Shown here: one piece after another, positions 11,001 to 20,716 of the stretch | Numbering within the stretch: the stretch's first letter is position 1 | Layout: every line of letters starts with the position of its first letter | Source: Allomyces macrogynus ATCC 38327 | Lineage: Eukaryota; Blastocladiomycota; Blastocladiomycetes; Blastocladiales; Blastocladiaceae | Reading direction: 5' to 3' | Assembly (NCBI GenBank): GCA_000151295.1 | Contig: GG745341.1 | Location: 38,362-78,410 of the forward strand | DNA length: 40,049 nt | The notes under the pieces: model-generated | The model's input: the letters and a program-made list of their open reading frames with translations, nothing else | Databases searched by the model: none | Told to the model about the DNA's origin: nothing | Program-made: the position numbers and the translations under genes

Positions 11001-11008
11001 TTTAAAAG
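11001..11008 (+). promoter_or_regulatory. TATA-like element upstream of the SMP-like gene
   Basis: TTTAAAAG lies 124 nt upstream of the ATG at 11132, which would give a leader of roughly 90 nt. The assignment rests on position and sequence only. Confidence 0.35.
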
Positions 11009-11131
11009 CGCGCCGTCACGCAATCCCGGCCCGTCCTCCCCATCGGATCACCCCTCGAGCGCGTCTTCTCCAAGGCCCGCGCCGACACATCCACAACTCA
11101 GAGTCCAGGACCAAGACCAAGCACGACAACC

Positions 11132-11374
11132 ATGGGCAAGGGCGGTTCCGGCGGTTCCGGCGGCGGCAAGTCGAGCGGCGGCGGGCACGGTAGCGGTAGT
11201 CACCACAGCGGCGGTAGTAGTGGCAAGTCGGGTGGCGGTGGCACGCCCATGACCTCGTCGGACGCGTCGCGCATCCAGTCGTCGCAGGCGCGCGGCGGCG
11301 GCGACATGTCGTCGTCCGGGTTCGCAGCGCGCGCGCAGAGCGCGGCCGCGCACAATGCCAACGCGGGCAAGTAA
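11132..11374 (+). CDS. Small glycine-rich protein with an SMP (seed-maturation-protein-like) motif
   Basis: An 80-aa frame runs from ATG 11132 to TAA 11372-11374. Residues 1-38 are nearly all Gly, Ser, Lys and His. Residues about 40-78 read MTSSDASRIQSSQARGGGD then GFAARAQSAAAHN, which matches the pattern of SMP-domain proteins: an S/T-D-A-x-RIQSxxA segment followed by GGFAARAQSAA. Such small proteins are widespread in fungi. In plants the related domain belongs to LEA-type, desiccation-linked proteins. A role in stress or spore dormancy is inference. The gene stands alone, with a TATA-like element upstream. Confidence 0.75.
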   Translation: MGKGGSGGSGGGKSSGGGHGSGSHHSGGSSGKSGGGGTPMTSSDASRIQSSQARGGGDMSSSGFAARAQSAAAHNANAGK

Positions 11375-11715
11375 GGTGCGCCCAAGTCCAAGGTTTGTGC
11401 GAGCCGGTCGGTCGCGCGCCGAGCCTGCGTGTGAGCACGATACGACATGAGCAGGGCCGAGGCACGGCCCGCGAGGAGGTGGAGAAGGGGCAGCTGCAGC
11501 AGCAGGAGCCGCGGTGGGCCGCTGGATGGAGGTGGTTGCCGTGGATTAAATCTTCTTCATGTGTTGATCCGCGGGCAAGTGAGCAATGGTGGCAACACTA
11601 AGCATCAAAATTGCATTCATTGCGAACTCGACTCTGGCACGACCGGGAAAGACAAGAACGGGCACCCAAAATGAAATCAAAACGGAACCAAATCGCGAAT
11701 CTCGGCGCACCTCGC
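11375..11715. other. Short intergenic region between convergent genes
   Basis: It holds the 3' ends of the SMP-like gene (+) and the WD40 gene (-). I see nothing else in it. Confidence 0.5.
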
Positions 11716-13242
11716 TCAGTGCGCCATACTGCTCCCCGCCATGGCCGCTGGTGCCGGTGCGAGCGGACTGAACACCAAGCACACGCCGTCATCGCCACCG
11801 GTCACGACCGTCTCGCCATTCGCCGTCATGTCCATGGCCAAGATCGGTTCCTGGTGGCCCATCCACCGGTGCAGCTGTGCGCCGGTCCGCGCGTCCCAGA
11901 CGCGCACGGTGCGGTCGGCCGAGCACGAGACGAGGTGCAGGCCGTCGGCGGTCCATTGCGCCTTGATAACTGCATCCTCATGCCGCAGGGTCGCGCGAGC
12001 TGCCATTCGCGTCACGTCAAAGAGGGTGATGTTGTTATCGGTCGACGCAAGCGCGGCGATCGGCAGGGCGCGCGAGAAGGTGATGGATTCGATTGACGAC
12101 GAGTGCGCGCTGAACGAGGCGAGGAGCTGGATCGGTGGACAGATGTAACAATGTCAGAGACGAAAATGCCAGGGGGCGCGCACAACACAAGAGAAATGGA
12201 AACGTACGTTGCCGTTGGTCAAGTTGATCGCACGCGCCGTGCCCTCGGACCCGCCGACGACGGCAATGTTCGAGTTGTGGTGCACGCCAATCGCCGTGAT
12301 CACCTCTTCCTGGAACCACCGGCCATCGTCGGGCGTGTACTTGAAGACGGGTGTGGCTGTACGCGGGTCCCAAAACGCCAAGGTGCCGTCCTCGGCCCCC
12401 GTGATCACGCGCTTGCCGTCGGGCGTGAACTGGCCGCACGTCACGGCGGCGGTGTGGACACCAGCGAGAATGCACATGACGTTGCCGCTCGGCAGGTTGT
12501 AGAGCCACGCCTGCCCGTCGTTGGTGCCGACGAGCAGCACGTTGCCCTTCGGGTGCCAGTGGATCCACTAGGCCGCAAAGCGGGGTCGGGTGAGCATCGT
12601 GAACTGCGCGAGCGTACAGGGGCACCATTCGTGATGCGGTAATACACACCATGACCTCGTCGGACGCCTCGAGCGCGGCAACCTGCGCGCCCGTGGCCGA
12701 GTTCCAAACAAAGACCTTGCCGTCCATGCCGCCCGTCGCACACAGCGACCCGTCCATGTTGAACGCCGCGGTAATGACCGAGTCCGTGTGTCCGGCCAGC
12801 GCGTGCAGCCGCTCACCCGTGGCCACGTTCCACAGGTACGCCATGTCGTCCTCACCACCTGACAGGGCGATCGTCGGGTGCGTCGGGTGGAGCGCGACGC
12901 AGTGCACGGGTTCTGTGGCACGACGCGGAAGCGACTCAGCGTCAGTCGCCGGTTCCGTATGAGCATCATTGCACATCCATCAATTGACTGGTACGCACGC
13001 TTGTGCTCAAAGAACCCTTGAACCGAATCGTCGTGCAGCTCCATCATGCCGTCGTCATCATCATCGTCTTGGGCGCCCGCGGCGGCAACGTCGTCGACAT
13101 CGTCGTCGTCCTCGTCCATGGGCGCGTCTTCTTCAGTCGCGTTCACGTCGATAATCTCGGCGGCCTCGTCGTGCTCGGCAAAGTGCTTTTCCTCGGCAGC
13201 GTCCGGCTGGTCGCCGGGCAGTTGATGGTGCGTCGGATCCAT
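11716..13242 (-). CDS. AAMP/Sqt1-like WD40-repeat protein
   Basis: Model: complement of 11716..12126, 12208..12567, 12650..12912 and 12999..13242; all phases close and give 425 aa. The N-terminal ~75 residues are strongly acidic, with Asp/Glu runs. Then come WD40 repeats, for example VHCVALHPTHPTIALSGGED, AYLWNVATGERLHALAGHTD, KVFVWNSATG, AFWDPRT and RVWDARTGAQLHRWMGH. The acidic N-terminus, WD order and a WIHWHPKGNVLL stretch match the angio-associated migratory cell protein (AAMP)/yeast Sqt1 family. Sqt1 is a dedicated chaperone of ribosomal protein uL16 (Rpl10), so a cytoplasmic role in 60S maturation is likely by family. Introns are 81, 82 and 86 nt with canonical ends (GTACGT, GTGTGT, GTGCGT; each ending AG). 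Confidence 0.9.
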
Positions 13243-13707
13243 GGTCGTGCTGGGTTGCTGGTTTGTGTGCGGAGAGAGTTGGGCCGCCACCGTCGCCCGA
13301 CTGTGTCGCTGAGCGTCGTCACCGAATCGCGGATGCGGATGAATGTTCAAGTCAGTGTGGCTGACTGATCCGCGATGTGCGGTGGTGGCACCCTGCTGTG
13401 AGCATCACGTGCACCGTTGGCATGGCGGCCTCCTCGCTGCCATCTCGTTGCCATTTCACTTGTCGGCTTTCGCTCAGAGTATTGAAGGAAATCCTCCAAC
13501 GCGACCAGAGGCGCAGCAGGCGTACAATGAATGATATATCCACAGTCAATGACTCGCAAATAGAAGACAGACGGTTCAAAATCGGGCACTGATCAGTTGA
13601 GGAGGGCAAGCACAAAACGAAATTTCACCAAAAACGGTTCATCCAAAATGTCGCGTCAAGCGCGACTCGCAACGCCAACTCCGGCACTACCTTCTCCACC
13701 CGACCAG
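13243..13707. other. Intergenic region upstream of the WD40 gene
   Basis: It lies between the start of the WD40 gene and the stop of the surface-protein gene, both on the - strand. Short frames only; no recognisable feature. Confidence 0.5.
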
Positions 13708-15534
13708 CTAATACTGCGGCGGCCCCTGCGGCGGCAACAACGGGTCGGACGACCCCTGCCGATCCATCATCCCCGGCCCGGGCCTTGCCTGTACCGGCTG
13801 CGGCATGTACAGCGGCGTCTGCGCCTGCTGCTGCATCGGGGGCGCGTACGGCGCCGGCGACTCGGCCAAGTACCGCGGCGGCGCCGCGTAATGCGCGGCC
13901 GCTGGTGGCGGGGTCGCTTGGTACGGCGGGACCATGGCCGGCGGTTTCGAGGACGCGGCCAGCGCGGCCCACGGGTCGTTGGCGGGCGAGAGCAGAGGTT
14001 CAGTCACGGGCTGTGCCGCCTGCACGTAGACGAAACTGCTGGGTGCGGGCGAGTAGGGCGACGACGAGGCCGCGTGCGACGCAAACGACGGCATGCCCGC
14101 CGACGGTGCCATTGGGTTATTGCGGCCGACGGTGCGCGCGATCTTCGATGTCAGCGACTCTTGCCGCTTCCCGCGCGCGCGGCGCAACGCAAAGAACCCG
14201 GCACCGACGATCAGCGCCGCAATCACGCCAAGCACGATGGCGGTAACGTGGCCCGACTGCTTGGTCGAGTCGCCACCGGCCGAGTCGGACGCCTTGGCGT
14301 CGTCGTTCTGTGACGCCGAGTAGGTCGCGAGGATCTGCGGGCACCGCACGCGCAACGATCCGGGCATATCGGCACACGAGTCGGCGTGCAGACACGTCGC
14401 GTACTCCGAGTACCACCCGCAATGCCCGACGTCCTTCTCAATCGCAAGTCCGGAAAGACAGCTCGAGTCGGTCGACCGGAACGGGTGCACCTTCATTGTC
14501 TGCACGTACTTGGCGCCGGCCGCCAAGAACTCGGGCGACTGGTTCGGGCAATATGTCGTATTGCTGAGATCCCCTTGGATACTCGCCGCGCGGTCGTCCC
14601 ACGTGTCGGCACACAGGTTCAACTGCGCGTCCACCGAGCACGGATCGCCCTTTTGCTTGTAGAAGAGGACCAAGTCGGCCATGGCCGCCGTCAGGTAATA
14701 CCGCTGCCGCGGAATCTTGCACCCGGCCTGCGCCGTCATATACGCCGTTCCTTGCGTCGCAAACAACGACCACGGCGCGTTCCCAAACAGATCCACCAGG
14801 TCGGACGCGTTACGCAAAGACGTCGGAAACACAGCCGGGTCGTACTTGGCCGTAAACCGATCGGCAAAGTACCCGCGCACGTCGACGGGCAAGTAGACGG
14901 GCGACGACAGCGCGCGCCATGCCCAGACCTTGTTGAGCACCAGACACTCCTGCTTTTTACCGGGCGGCACGCACCGGCCGGACGAGCACGGGTCGCTGGT
15001 TGCCGACGGGACGACCGACGGCGCCGTTGGCGTAGCCGAACTCGCCGATGCCGCGGGGATCGCAGACGCAGCTGCCGACGCCGCTGAGTTGGTAGCTGCA
15101 GGAGCTGCGTCGGAGCTCGGCGCGGCTGCTGTCGGAGCGGCCGACGGCGCTGGTGAAGCACCGGGCAACGCAATCGGGGATCCTGGCTTGGATGCGGGTG
15201 CGGGTGCGGCGGTCGGCGCCGACTTGCTGGGTGAAGACGGCGCGCTCGGTGCATCGTTCTTGCTTGGACTCCCGGAATCGTTGGTGGACGGACTGGTGCC
15301 AGGTTTCTCGCCGCCCTCGGCGGGTGCTGGTGCCGCGGCGGGCGCGGCCGCGGCAGGGGTGGAACCCGCAGGTGCCGGTGCAGGAGAGCTCGTCACGCCG
15401 TGAGGCGCATATAGGATCACGAGTACGGCGGCGAGCGCGACGAGGACGAGGTGGAGCACGGCGCGGCGCAACTTCGAGCGCGGTGCGCGTGCTGCACGGT
15501 GTCGCCGACGGCCATGGACGACGGTGCTTGGCAT
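13708..15534 (-). CDS. Single-pass surface protein: Ala/Pro/Ser stalk, Cys-rich ectodomain, TM, Pro/Gln-rich tail
   Basis: A single 608-aa frame runs from ATG 15532-15534 to TAG 13708-13710. Residues 1-24 are basic, followed by a hydrophobic segment (about 25-43) that can act as signal anchor or signal peptide. Residues about 50-178 are Ala/Pro/Ser-rich and mucin-like. Residues about 180-400 form a compact domain with at least twelve cysteines, beginning DPCSSGRC and ending with SCADMPGSLRVRCPQ, plus an NTT glycosylation site. A second hydrophobic helix, GHVTAIVLGVIAALIVGAGF, follows at about 428-450 with a basic stop-transfer sequence. The ~155-residue cytoplasmic tail is rich in Pro, Gln and Tyr. 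The architecture resembles wall-stress sensors and other fungal surface glycoproteins, but the Cys-rich domain is not one I recognise (not WSC by pattern). Function unknown. Confidence 0.8.
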   Translation of the reverse strand: MPSTVVHGRRRHRAARAPRSKLRRAVLHLVLVALAAVLVILYAPHGVTSSPAPAPAGSTPAAAAPAAAPAPAEGGEKPGTSPSTNDSGSPSKNDAPSAPSSPSKSAPTAAPAPASKPGSPIALPGASPAPSAAPTAAAPSSDAAPAATNSAASAAASAIPAASASSATPTAPSVVPSATSDPCSSGRCVPPGKKQECLVLNKVWAWRALSSPVYLPVDVRGYFADRFTAKYDPAVFPTSLRNASDLVDLFGNAPWSLFATQGTAYMTAQAGCKIPRQRYYLTAAMADLVLFYKQKGDPCSVDAQLNLCADTWDDRAASIQGDLSNTTYCPNQSPEFLAAGAKYVQTMKVHPFRSTDSSCLSGLAIEKDVGHCGWYSEYATCLHADSCADMPGSLRVRCPQILATYSASQNDDAKASDSAGGDSTKQSGHVTAIVLGVIAALIVGAGFFALRRARGKRQESLTSKIARTVGRNNPMAPSAGMPSFASHAASSSPYSPAPSSFVYVQAAQPVTEPLLSPANDPWAALAASSKPPAMVPPYQATPPPAAAHYAAPPRYLAESPAPYAPPMQQQAQTPLYMPQPVQARPGPGMMDRQGSSDPLLPPQGPPQY

Positions 15535-16087
15535 GGTGACTTGGTGGAGAGGATCGTCGGACGAGAACAGAACGGGGCAGTCGGGGTGGTGGATGGTGGA
15601 GACTCAGTGCTGGATGGTTGGTGGAGACGGGGACGAAATGGAGACCACAACCGAGGCGCGGAGAAGCGGTGGGTACTTGAACCCCTCGACCAAGTCGCGG
15701 TCATGCCCGATCCCCAGCCGGGCAATATGCTTTCTGGCCGGCGGTCATGGCGCGTGGAGTGGTTGGTGGTTGCGCATGCTGGCGTGTTGGCGCGCAAGGG
15801 GTAGCCGGCGAAGCCCTCTGTGAGCAATCGAGGAGATGGAATGACATGGGGACTACGACGCCCGGATTTGGGTTTGCAACGGTTCGTCTGGCGGCGCGAT
15901 CAGCAAAGGATCAGCTTGGCCAGGCACCTGCCGGGTCGCCAAGTGCGGTGTGGCGGTTGCGGCATTTGACTTTCCGTGTTGCGGCAACCGCGGCGCAAAT
16001 GCACGTGGGTCGCGACAGAGTCCTAAAATCGACATACCAAACCCAGTCCATTTCTTCCCCGACCCAACAGTCTCGTCCGTCCTCCTC
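15535..16087. other. Intergenic region upstream of the surface-protein gene
   Basis: It lies between two - strand genes. Frames within it are short or are only kept open by the adjacent N run. No motif recognised. Confidence 0.45.
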
Positions 16088-18029
16088 TTACCAGTCCTCG
16101 TCCTCATCCTCCTCATCCTCGCCCTCCGAATCCGACATTTCAATCGCCGCGCGCCGCAACAAAATACTCGCCACATCGTTCCCACCGGCCGCGCCAGGCG
16201 CCGGCACGTTCGCACCCTTCTTCNNNNNNNNNNNNNNNNNNNNNNNNNNNNNNNNNNNNNNNNNNNNNNNNNNNNNNNNNNNNNNNNNNNNNNNNNNNNN
16301 NNNNNNNNNNNNNNNNNNNNNNNNNNNNNNNNNNNNNNNNNNNNNNNNNNNNNNNNNNNNNNNNNNNNNNNNNNNNNNNNNNNNNNNNNNNNNCACTCCA
16401 ACCGACGTAAAACTTCAACAACGAGTCTGTTGATATACATAATTTAAATCACATCTACACCCTCTACTAATCATCTATAAACTATTAGATGAGCGCGGTC
16501 GCAGTCCATCTAGATGGGATACAATAGCACACCAACATAACCGAAGATGGAAACACCCAACGACTGAAAGCTCCGAAAAAACAGGGACGGGGGCGGCGGC
16601 ATCGCGCCCATCGGGCCCGACGGCGCGGGCGGCGGGGGAGGCGGGATCGCGCCCGCAAACGACAAGCTCGGCGGGAGCGGAGGAGGTGGCGGCATGTTGA
16701 ACGCGTCGGCAGCGCCAAATGACACGGGCGGCGGCGGTGGGAGCCCCATGGCGTCCCACGCGTCAGACGGGGCACCGAATGCCGGCGGTGGCGGTGGGGG
16801 CGGGACCATGCCCATCCCCATGTCGGCGTCGGGCATCGTGGCAGGCAGCGGCGGCGGCGGCGGGATCAGTCCTTGGAGTCGCGCCGGGTCGTACCCAGCA
16901 AACAGCGCGTCCGGGGCCGGCAGGGCCATCGCGTCCGTGGCCGGTGGCGGCGGCGGTGGGATCATCCCCGCATCTTTCGGCGGCGCCGGGAACGCGCCAT
17001 CTTGGTCCATTGCCGGCGGTGCGAGTGACGCCGTATCCGACGCGACGCCTCCCTCGGCGCCCTCCTCCGCCGTGAGCCCCCCGTTCGACGCCGTGACTTG
17101 GCTCTTGTTGCGCTTGGCCGTCGACCGCTTCCGCTGCGCGCCCGCGGCGGTGGACTGCCGCTGCATACTGCGCGCGGCTTTGCGCGCGGCCTTCTTTTTC
17201 TTACGCTCCTCCTCGTCCTTGGTCATGACCTTGCGCCACTCGTCAATGAAGAAGTCTGGGTAAGAGTAGAACGCCATCGACTGCAAGCCGTCGTCGCGGT
17301 AGGCGTCGAGCCGGTCGAGCGCGGGCGGTGCCGTGCACTGCGCGTAGGCCGCGGCGATCGCCGGCGGGCGCGTGGAGCGTGTGAGGAACCCGAAGAGCGG
17401 AGTGGCCGTCGGGACCATCTTGACGGGTGCGGGCGCGAGAAAGTGCGCTGAGACGGCGCCGGACGTTGCGGCAAGCTGTGCATGGTCCGAGTCGATTGGG
17501 TCGTGCAGGACGCGCGCAACATCAGCGAGCGAGTCGCCAGCGTGCCGCGCCGAGGCGGTGAGCGTGTCGATGCGCGTAGCGAGGGCCACGGTGCGGTGCG
17601 CAGTCGCGGAGACGCGCGTTGAGAGGTCTCCAGATGGGGAGCAGAGAGGGTCAGCGCAGTCACTCCCAAGTCGCGATCGCCGCATGAGACTGCCGGGATC
17701 ACGCACTTGACATGAGCGTGGCGGCATGGTCGGTGACGGACGCGAGCAGCTCGATGCAGCGCAGGACCTGCAACGTGCTGAGCTGCTGCGCATCGGCGGG
17801 CGACGAGCCGGCAGCCGGTGGCGGCGGCGGCGAGGCCGTAACAGCGCGTGCGAGCGTCATGGCCGTCGAGCACGCGTGACGGTCGCTTTGCGGCAAGTGG
17901 CGGGCAGGGTTACAGCGTGGATCGTGCTCGATGCTTGATGCGAGTTGCGCGTGCGCGTCGTCGTTGTTGTGGTGCCTGGGCGGCGGTATTGGTGATGAGA
18001 GCAACGGCTTCTTGGGGCTTCTTGGCCAT
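16088..18029 (-). CDS. SCAR/WAVE actin-nucleation-promoting factor, broken by an assembly gap
   Basis: Visible exons on the complement: 18006..18029 (tentative first exon), 17707..17926, about 16580..17627, and 16088..16223 after the gap. The N-terminal SCAR homology domain shows HDPRCNPARHLPQ, STLQVLRCIELLASV and a segment around LDAYRDDGLQSMAFYSYPDF, equivalent to the family's LTPYRDDG...FYTNPSYFF signature. A basic KKKKAARKAAR region and long PPPPP blocks follow. The final 45 residues, NDVASILLRRAAIEMSDSEG then acidic residues ending EDEDW, match the central/acidic (C-A) end of the VCA module. The WH2 motif should lie in the missing 170 bases or near them. SCAR/WAVE activates Arp2/3 downstream of Rac. 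Introns at 17927-18005 and 17628-17706 are each 79 nt. The first has a non-consensus GTTGCT donor, so the exact N-terminus is uncertain. Confidence 0.88.
16224..16393. other. Assembly gap (170 N)
   Basis: An uninterrupted run of N lies inside the SCAR/WAVE gene. The true gap length may differ from 170. Confidence 0.99.
16394..16580. other. AT-rich island next to the assembly gap
   Basis: This stretch of about 190 bp is roughly 60% A+T, unlike its GC-rich surroundings. It sits where the SCAR proline-rich exon should continue into the WH2 region. The proline-rich frame loses protein character at about 16580. It may be an AT-rich intron, an insertion or a mis-joined contig end. Confidence 0.7.
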
Positions 18030-18111
18030 GGTGACAGTTCACGACGCGGTCACGTTGTGCGATCCATGCCTTGGTCGTGCCCACGCCGAACTTTCGGTCC
18101 AATTAATCGCC
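18030..18111. promoter_or_regulatory. Compact bidirectional promoter between SCAR/WAVE and the METTL23-like gene
   Basis: Only 82 bp separate the two divergent start codons. A CCAAT pentamer lies at 18099-18103. Both start assignments are inferred, and the SCAR start is the weaker one. Confidence 0.5.
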
Positions 18112-19400
18112 ATGGCGTCGCGCACGACTTCCACGCGCGCTCTTCAGCACGATGCCAACCATGCCGACCTTCTGCACGTGTCGATCCGCACCGTGACCCT
18201 GCCGGCCCTGGGGCCACTGCGCCCCAAGCTTGCCCTCCAGCGCCCTACCCGGGCCACGCCGGCGCGGGACTCTACCAAGCTGCGCCTCGTCCAATACGAC
18301 TCGAGCTCGTCCGACGATGGCGACGACCAAGACGCAAGCGATGAAGATGGAGATCGAGACATGGCGCCGCTCCTGCACGTTATTGTGTGCGAGCGCGCCG
18401 CCTGGGACGTGTATGTTGTCAAGCACCTCATAATCGCAGGCATTCAAGTCGACATGGTCCACTAACTCGCTCGTGATACCGACTAGAGATGCTGCGACCA
18501 CGTACGCCGGTAACTTGTGGCCGTGTGCATTGGCCCTCGCCGCATTTCTCTGCTGCCGCGCCGCCACGTTCGTGCGCGGCCGATGCGTGCTCGAGGTATT
18601 CCCGCATTTTCTCTTAGAATCGTTCCGCATTGTCCCTTTCTCTCTTTTTTTTTTTTGCTTTTTCTGACGCGATCCACATCTTCTCCACCCGACTTTTCTC
18701 TAGCTCGGTGCCGGGACGTGTCTGCCGTCGCTAACCGCTGCTCTCCTCGGCGCGCGTCGCGTCATGGCAACGGACCAAACGCTCGGGCACATGCCGCCGC
18801 TTGCGACGCTCACGCATCTCAACCCGGGTCTGTCCACCACACCGATCACACTGCGCGCCCTGGACTGGGGCAATGCTGACTCAATTGACGCGGCCATGGC
18901 TGACCTGGACGCGGGTGTCGATACGATTGTGGGCGCCGACGTGCTGTTCCACAAGGACGGTGCGTGCTCTTGTTCACTTCGGGTGCTGACACCACGTTCC
19001 ATGCTGAGTGCGATCGCGACGTGTGTGCGTTCTTCCAGTTTTTGACCGTGTTGTCGCCACGATTGCGCGGATCCGCATGCACCAGGCCCGCGCGCCGGCC
19101 GTGATGCTCGCGTGCCACCAGCGAAAGTACCTACGCATCCTCTTGTCAAACCGTGCACTTGCATCGACTGGACCCCCGAGCTAACGCACTTGCTCTGTCG
19201 TCAGCTCGGCGCACTCGATCCTGCCCGACCTCGCACTCTGGGGTCTGCGCGTCGCGCGCGTCGAATCTGCCGAACAAGTCCTGGCCGAAATCGATCCCCC
19301 CGGCTGGCGCGCCACCATGGCGTCGGAGCCAGCCTGGTCCTTGCCCGACTGGACGAGCGTCGATCTGATCGAGCTCGAATGGGTCGACGGGTTCTGGTGA
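18112..19400 (+). CDS. METTL23-like seven-beta-strand methyltransferase
   Basis: Model: 18112..18410, 18487..18595, 18704..18959, 19039..19126 and 19205..19400; all phases close and give 315 aa. The first exon has a polar, acidic N-terminus, then LLHVIVCERAAWDV. Splicing joins TTYAGNLWPCALALAAFL to VLELGAGTCLPSLTAALLGA, an SAM-binding motif I. Then follow ALDWGNAD, VDTIVGADVLF (post-motif acidic residue and beta4) and FDRVVATIARIR. The LWPCA...LELGAGT.LP spacing fits the METTL23 group of the METTL21/22/23 protein methyltransferases better than the others. Human METTL23 methylates a histone arginine; the substrate here is unknown. Intron 18411-18486 has a GTATGT donor and a CACTAAC branch site. 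The ATG lies 82 bp from the divergent SCAR start. Confidence 0.88.
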
Positions 19401-19543
19401 AGTAAAATCTCGACGACACACGGGGGCGAAGCCGGCACGCCCAAACGCTTTTTGATATAAATAATCCAATCCCAAAATTCCAGTCGAGGGCCACGACGCG
19501 TTCCCCCGCTCCAATCCCCCACGTCACGGCCGCGCGCCGGTCG

Positions 19544-20716
19544 TCATCCGCCGCCACCCGTCGACGACCCCTCGTCGTCCCCCAACACGAGCATGACGTT
19601 ATCCACGCGGTCGAGGTCATGCAAAAACGGCACCAAATCCAACAACTCCGAGTCGGTCGGATCATTGAACCAACTGGTCACCGGAATCGCATTCGCGCGA
19701 TGAAACAGGTAACTCGCCGGCGAATTATCAATGATAATCACGTTCGCCAGGTCCCTTCCGAGCCTCGACAGGTCCTTGACGTACTGCCCCTTGTGGTGCA
19801 GGCACGATTCGCGGAACAGCCGGTGCTTGACGAGATTCCTGTGCGGGTCGAGTAAATCGAGCACCGGGTCGGCGTACTTGGCGAGCGACGCCGTGAACAC
19901 GACCACTTCAAACTTGTCGCCGACGGCGCGGAGAAAGGCGTCAACGCCGGGCCGCTTTTGCACGTATACGTGGTGGATTTGCCGGTCGATTTCGACGGGC
20001 ACGATGAAGTCGGCGTTCGGGACCAGCTTGAAGGACGAGTGCAGCAGGGTTTCGTCTGGTGGAGTGCAGGAGGGGGGGGGGGGGGTGAGCGCGCAAGATT
20101 CGGGGACCGAGGGCGGGGATCGAGAGGACGGACCGAGGTCCAGCACCAAACACTTTTTCCCAACATCCTCCGGCGCAAGCGGCACGAGCAACGCCTGCGA
20201 CGGGGACGCGGCACTCCTCCTCGCATCGTTCCGCGCGACCACCGTCGATTTCCCTACACGCCTCCTCGCATCCGACGACGCGGCCGACGGCTGCCTGCGC
20301 CACGGCGGGACCGTGAGCAACGCCGCGAGTGACGCGACCAAGGGACTATTCAGCGGGCGTCCGGGCGACGGCGGTGGCGGCGACGGTGGCGGGTCGGCGG
20401 GTAACGGGTGCACCGTGAGTGACGGCGGTGGGCCCCCACCGCGGCGCCATGCCGGAGACGAGGCGCGAGTGGATGACGAGGTCGGTGTCGGCGGCGCGAC
20501 GGACGTGATCAAGTCCGCGGGCGGGTCCGGGGTTGCCGCGTAGATGGGCGCGCCCGCGACGGCCATTGCGGGGGCTGCCGGGCAGGGCGATGCGGGCCGC
20601 GACGACGACGTTGAGGCGGACGGCGACGGCGGGCGGCGGTGCGTGTCCGGGATCCCGCACAGGCACCGCCAGATGGCCGCTCGGAACGCGGCAGTGAGCG
20701 CGGACATGACGCCCAT
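19544..20716 (-). CDS. FCP/SCP-type (Psr1/Nem1-like) protein phosphatase
   Basis: Model: complement of 19544..20055 and 20134..20716, giving 364 aa. Splicing the 78-nt intron (20056-20133) restores the catalytic motif [15 protein letters not shown]; the intron falls inside the first Asp codon of DET. Further HAD/FCPH features are [67 protein letters not shown] and a WFND stretch. This is the small-CTD-phosphatase catalytic domain. The ~200-residue N-terminal region is Pro/Ser-rich and disordered. The chosen start gives MG with Cys residues soon after (WRCLCG), which resembles the lipid-anchored start of yeast Psr1/Psr2. That is suggestive only, because the frame stays open for several hundred bases upstream without an ATG and an upstream exon could supply a different N-terminus. 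Confidence 0.88.
   Translation of the reverse strand: MGVMSALTAAFRAAIWRCLCGIPDTHRRPPSPSASTSSSRPASPCPAAPAMAVAGAPIYAATPDPPADLITSVAPPTPTSSSTRASSPAWRRGGGPPPSLTVHPLPADPPPSPPPPSPGRPLNSPLVASLAALLTVPPWRRQPSAASSDARRRVGKSTVVARNDARRSAASPSQALLVPLAPEDVGKKCLVLDLGPSSRSPPSVPESCALTPPPPSCTPPDETLLHSSFKLVPNADFIVPVEIDRQIHHVYVQKRPGVDAFLRAVGDKFEVVVFTASLAKYADPVLDLLDPHRNLVKHRLFRESCLHHKGQYVKDLSRLGRDLANVIIIDNSPASYLFHRANAIPVTSWFNDPTDSELLDLVPFLHDLDRVDNVMLVLGDDEGSSTGGGG

Larger units (their letters stand above)
9244..11131. other. Intergenic region of 1.9 kb without a firmly supported gene
   Basis: It lies between RPS0 (-) and the SMP-like gene (+), so it should hold both promoters. Short repeats of a CCGCCATCAAAA-like unit lie near 9390-9427, just upstream of RPS0. 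A 48-bp tandem repeat lies at about 10430-10540. Open frames occur on both strands but none has a recognised domain; the best candidate is listed separately. Confidence 0.4.

Noticed and set aside
15747..16440. Several frames on both strands across the N run
   Set aside because: They are open only because unknown bases contain no stops. Only the 16088-16223 - strand part has a recognisable SCAR C-A motif.
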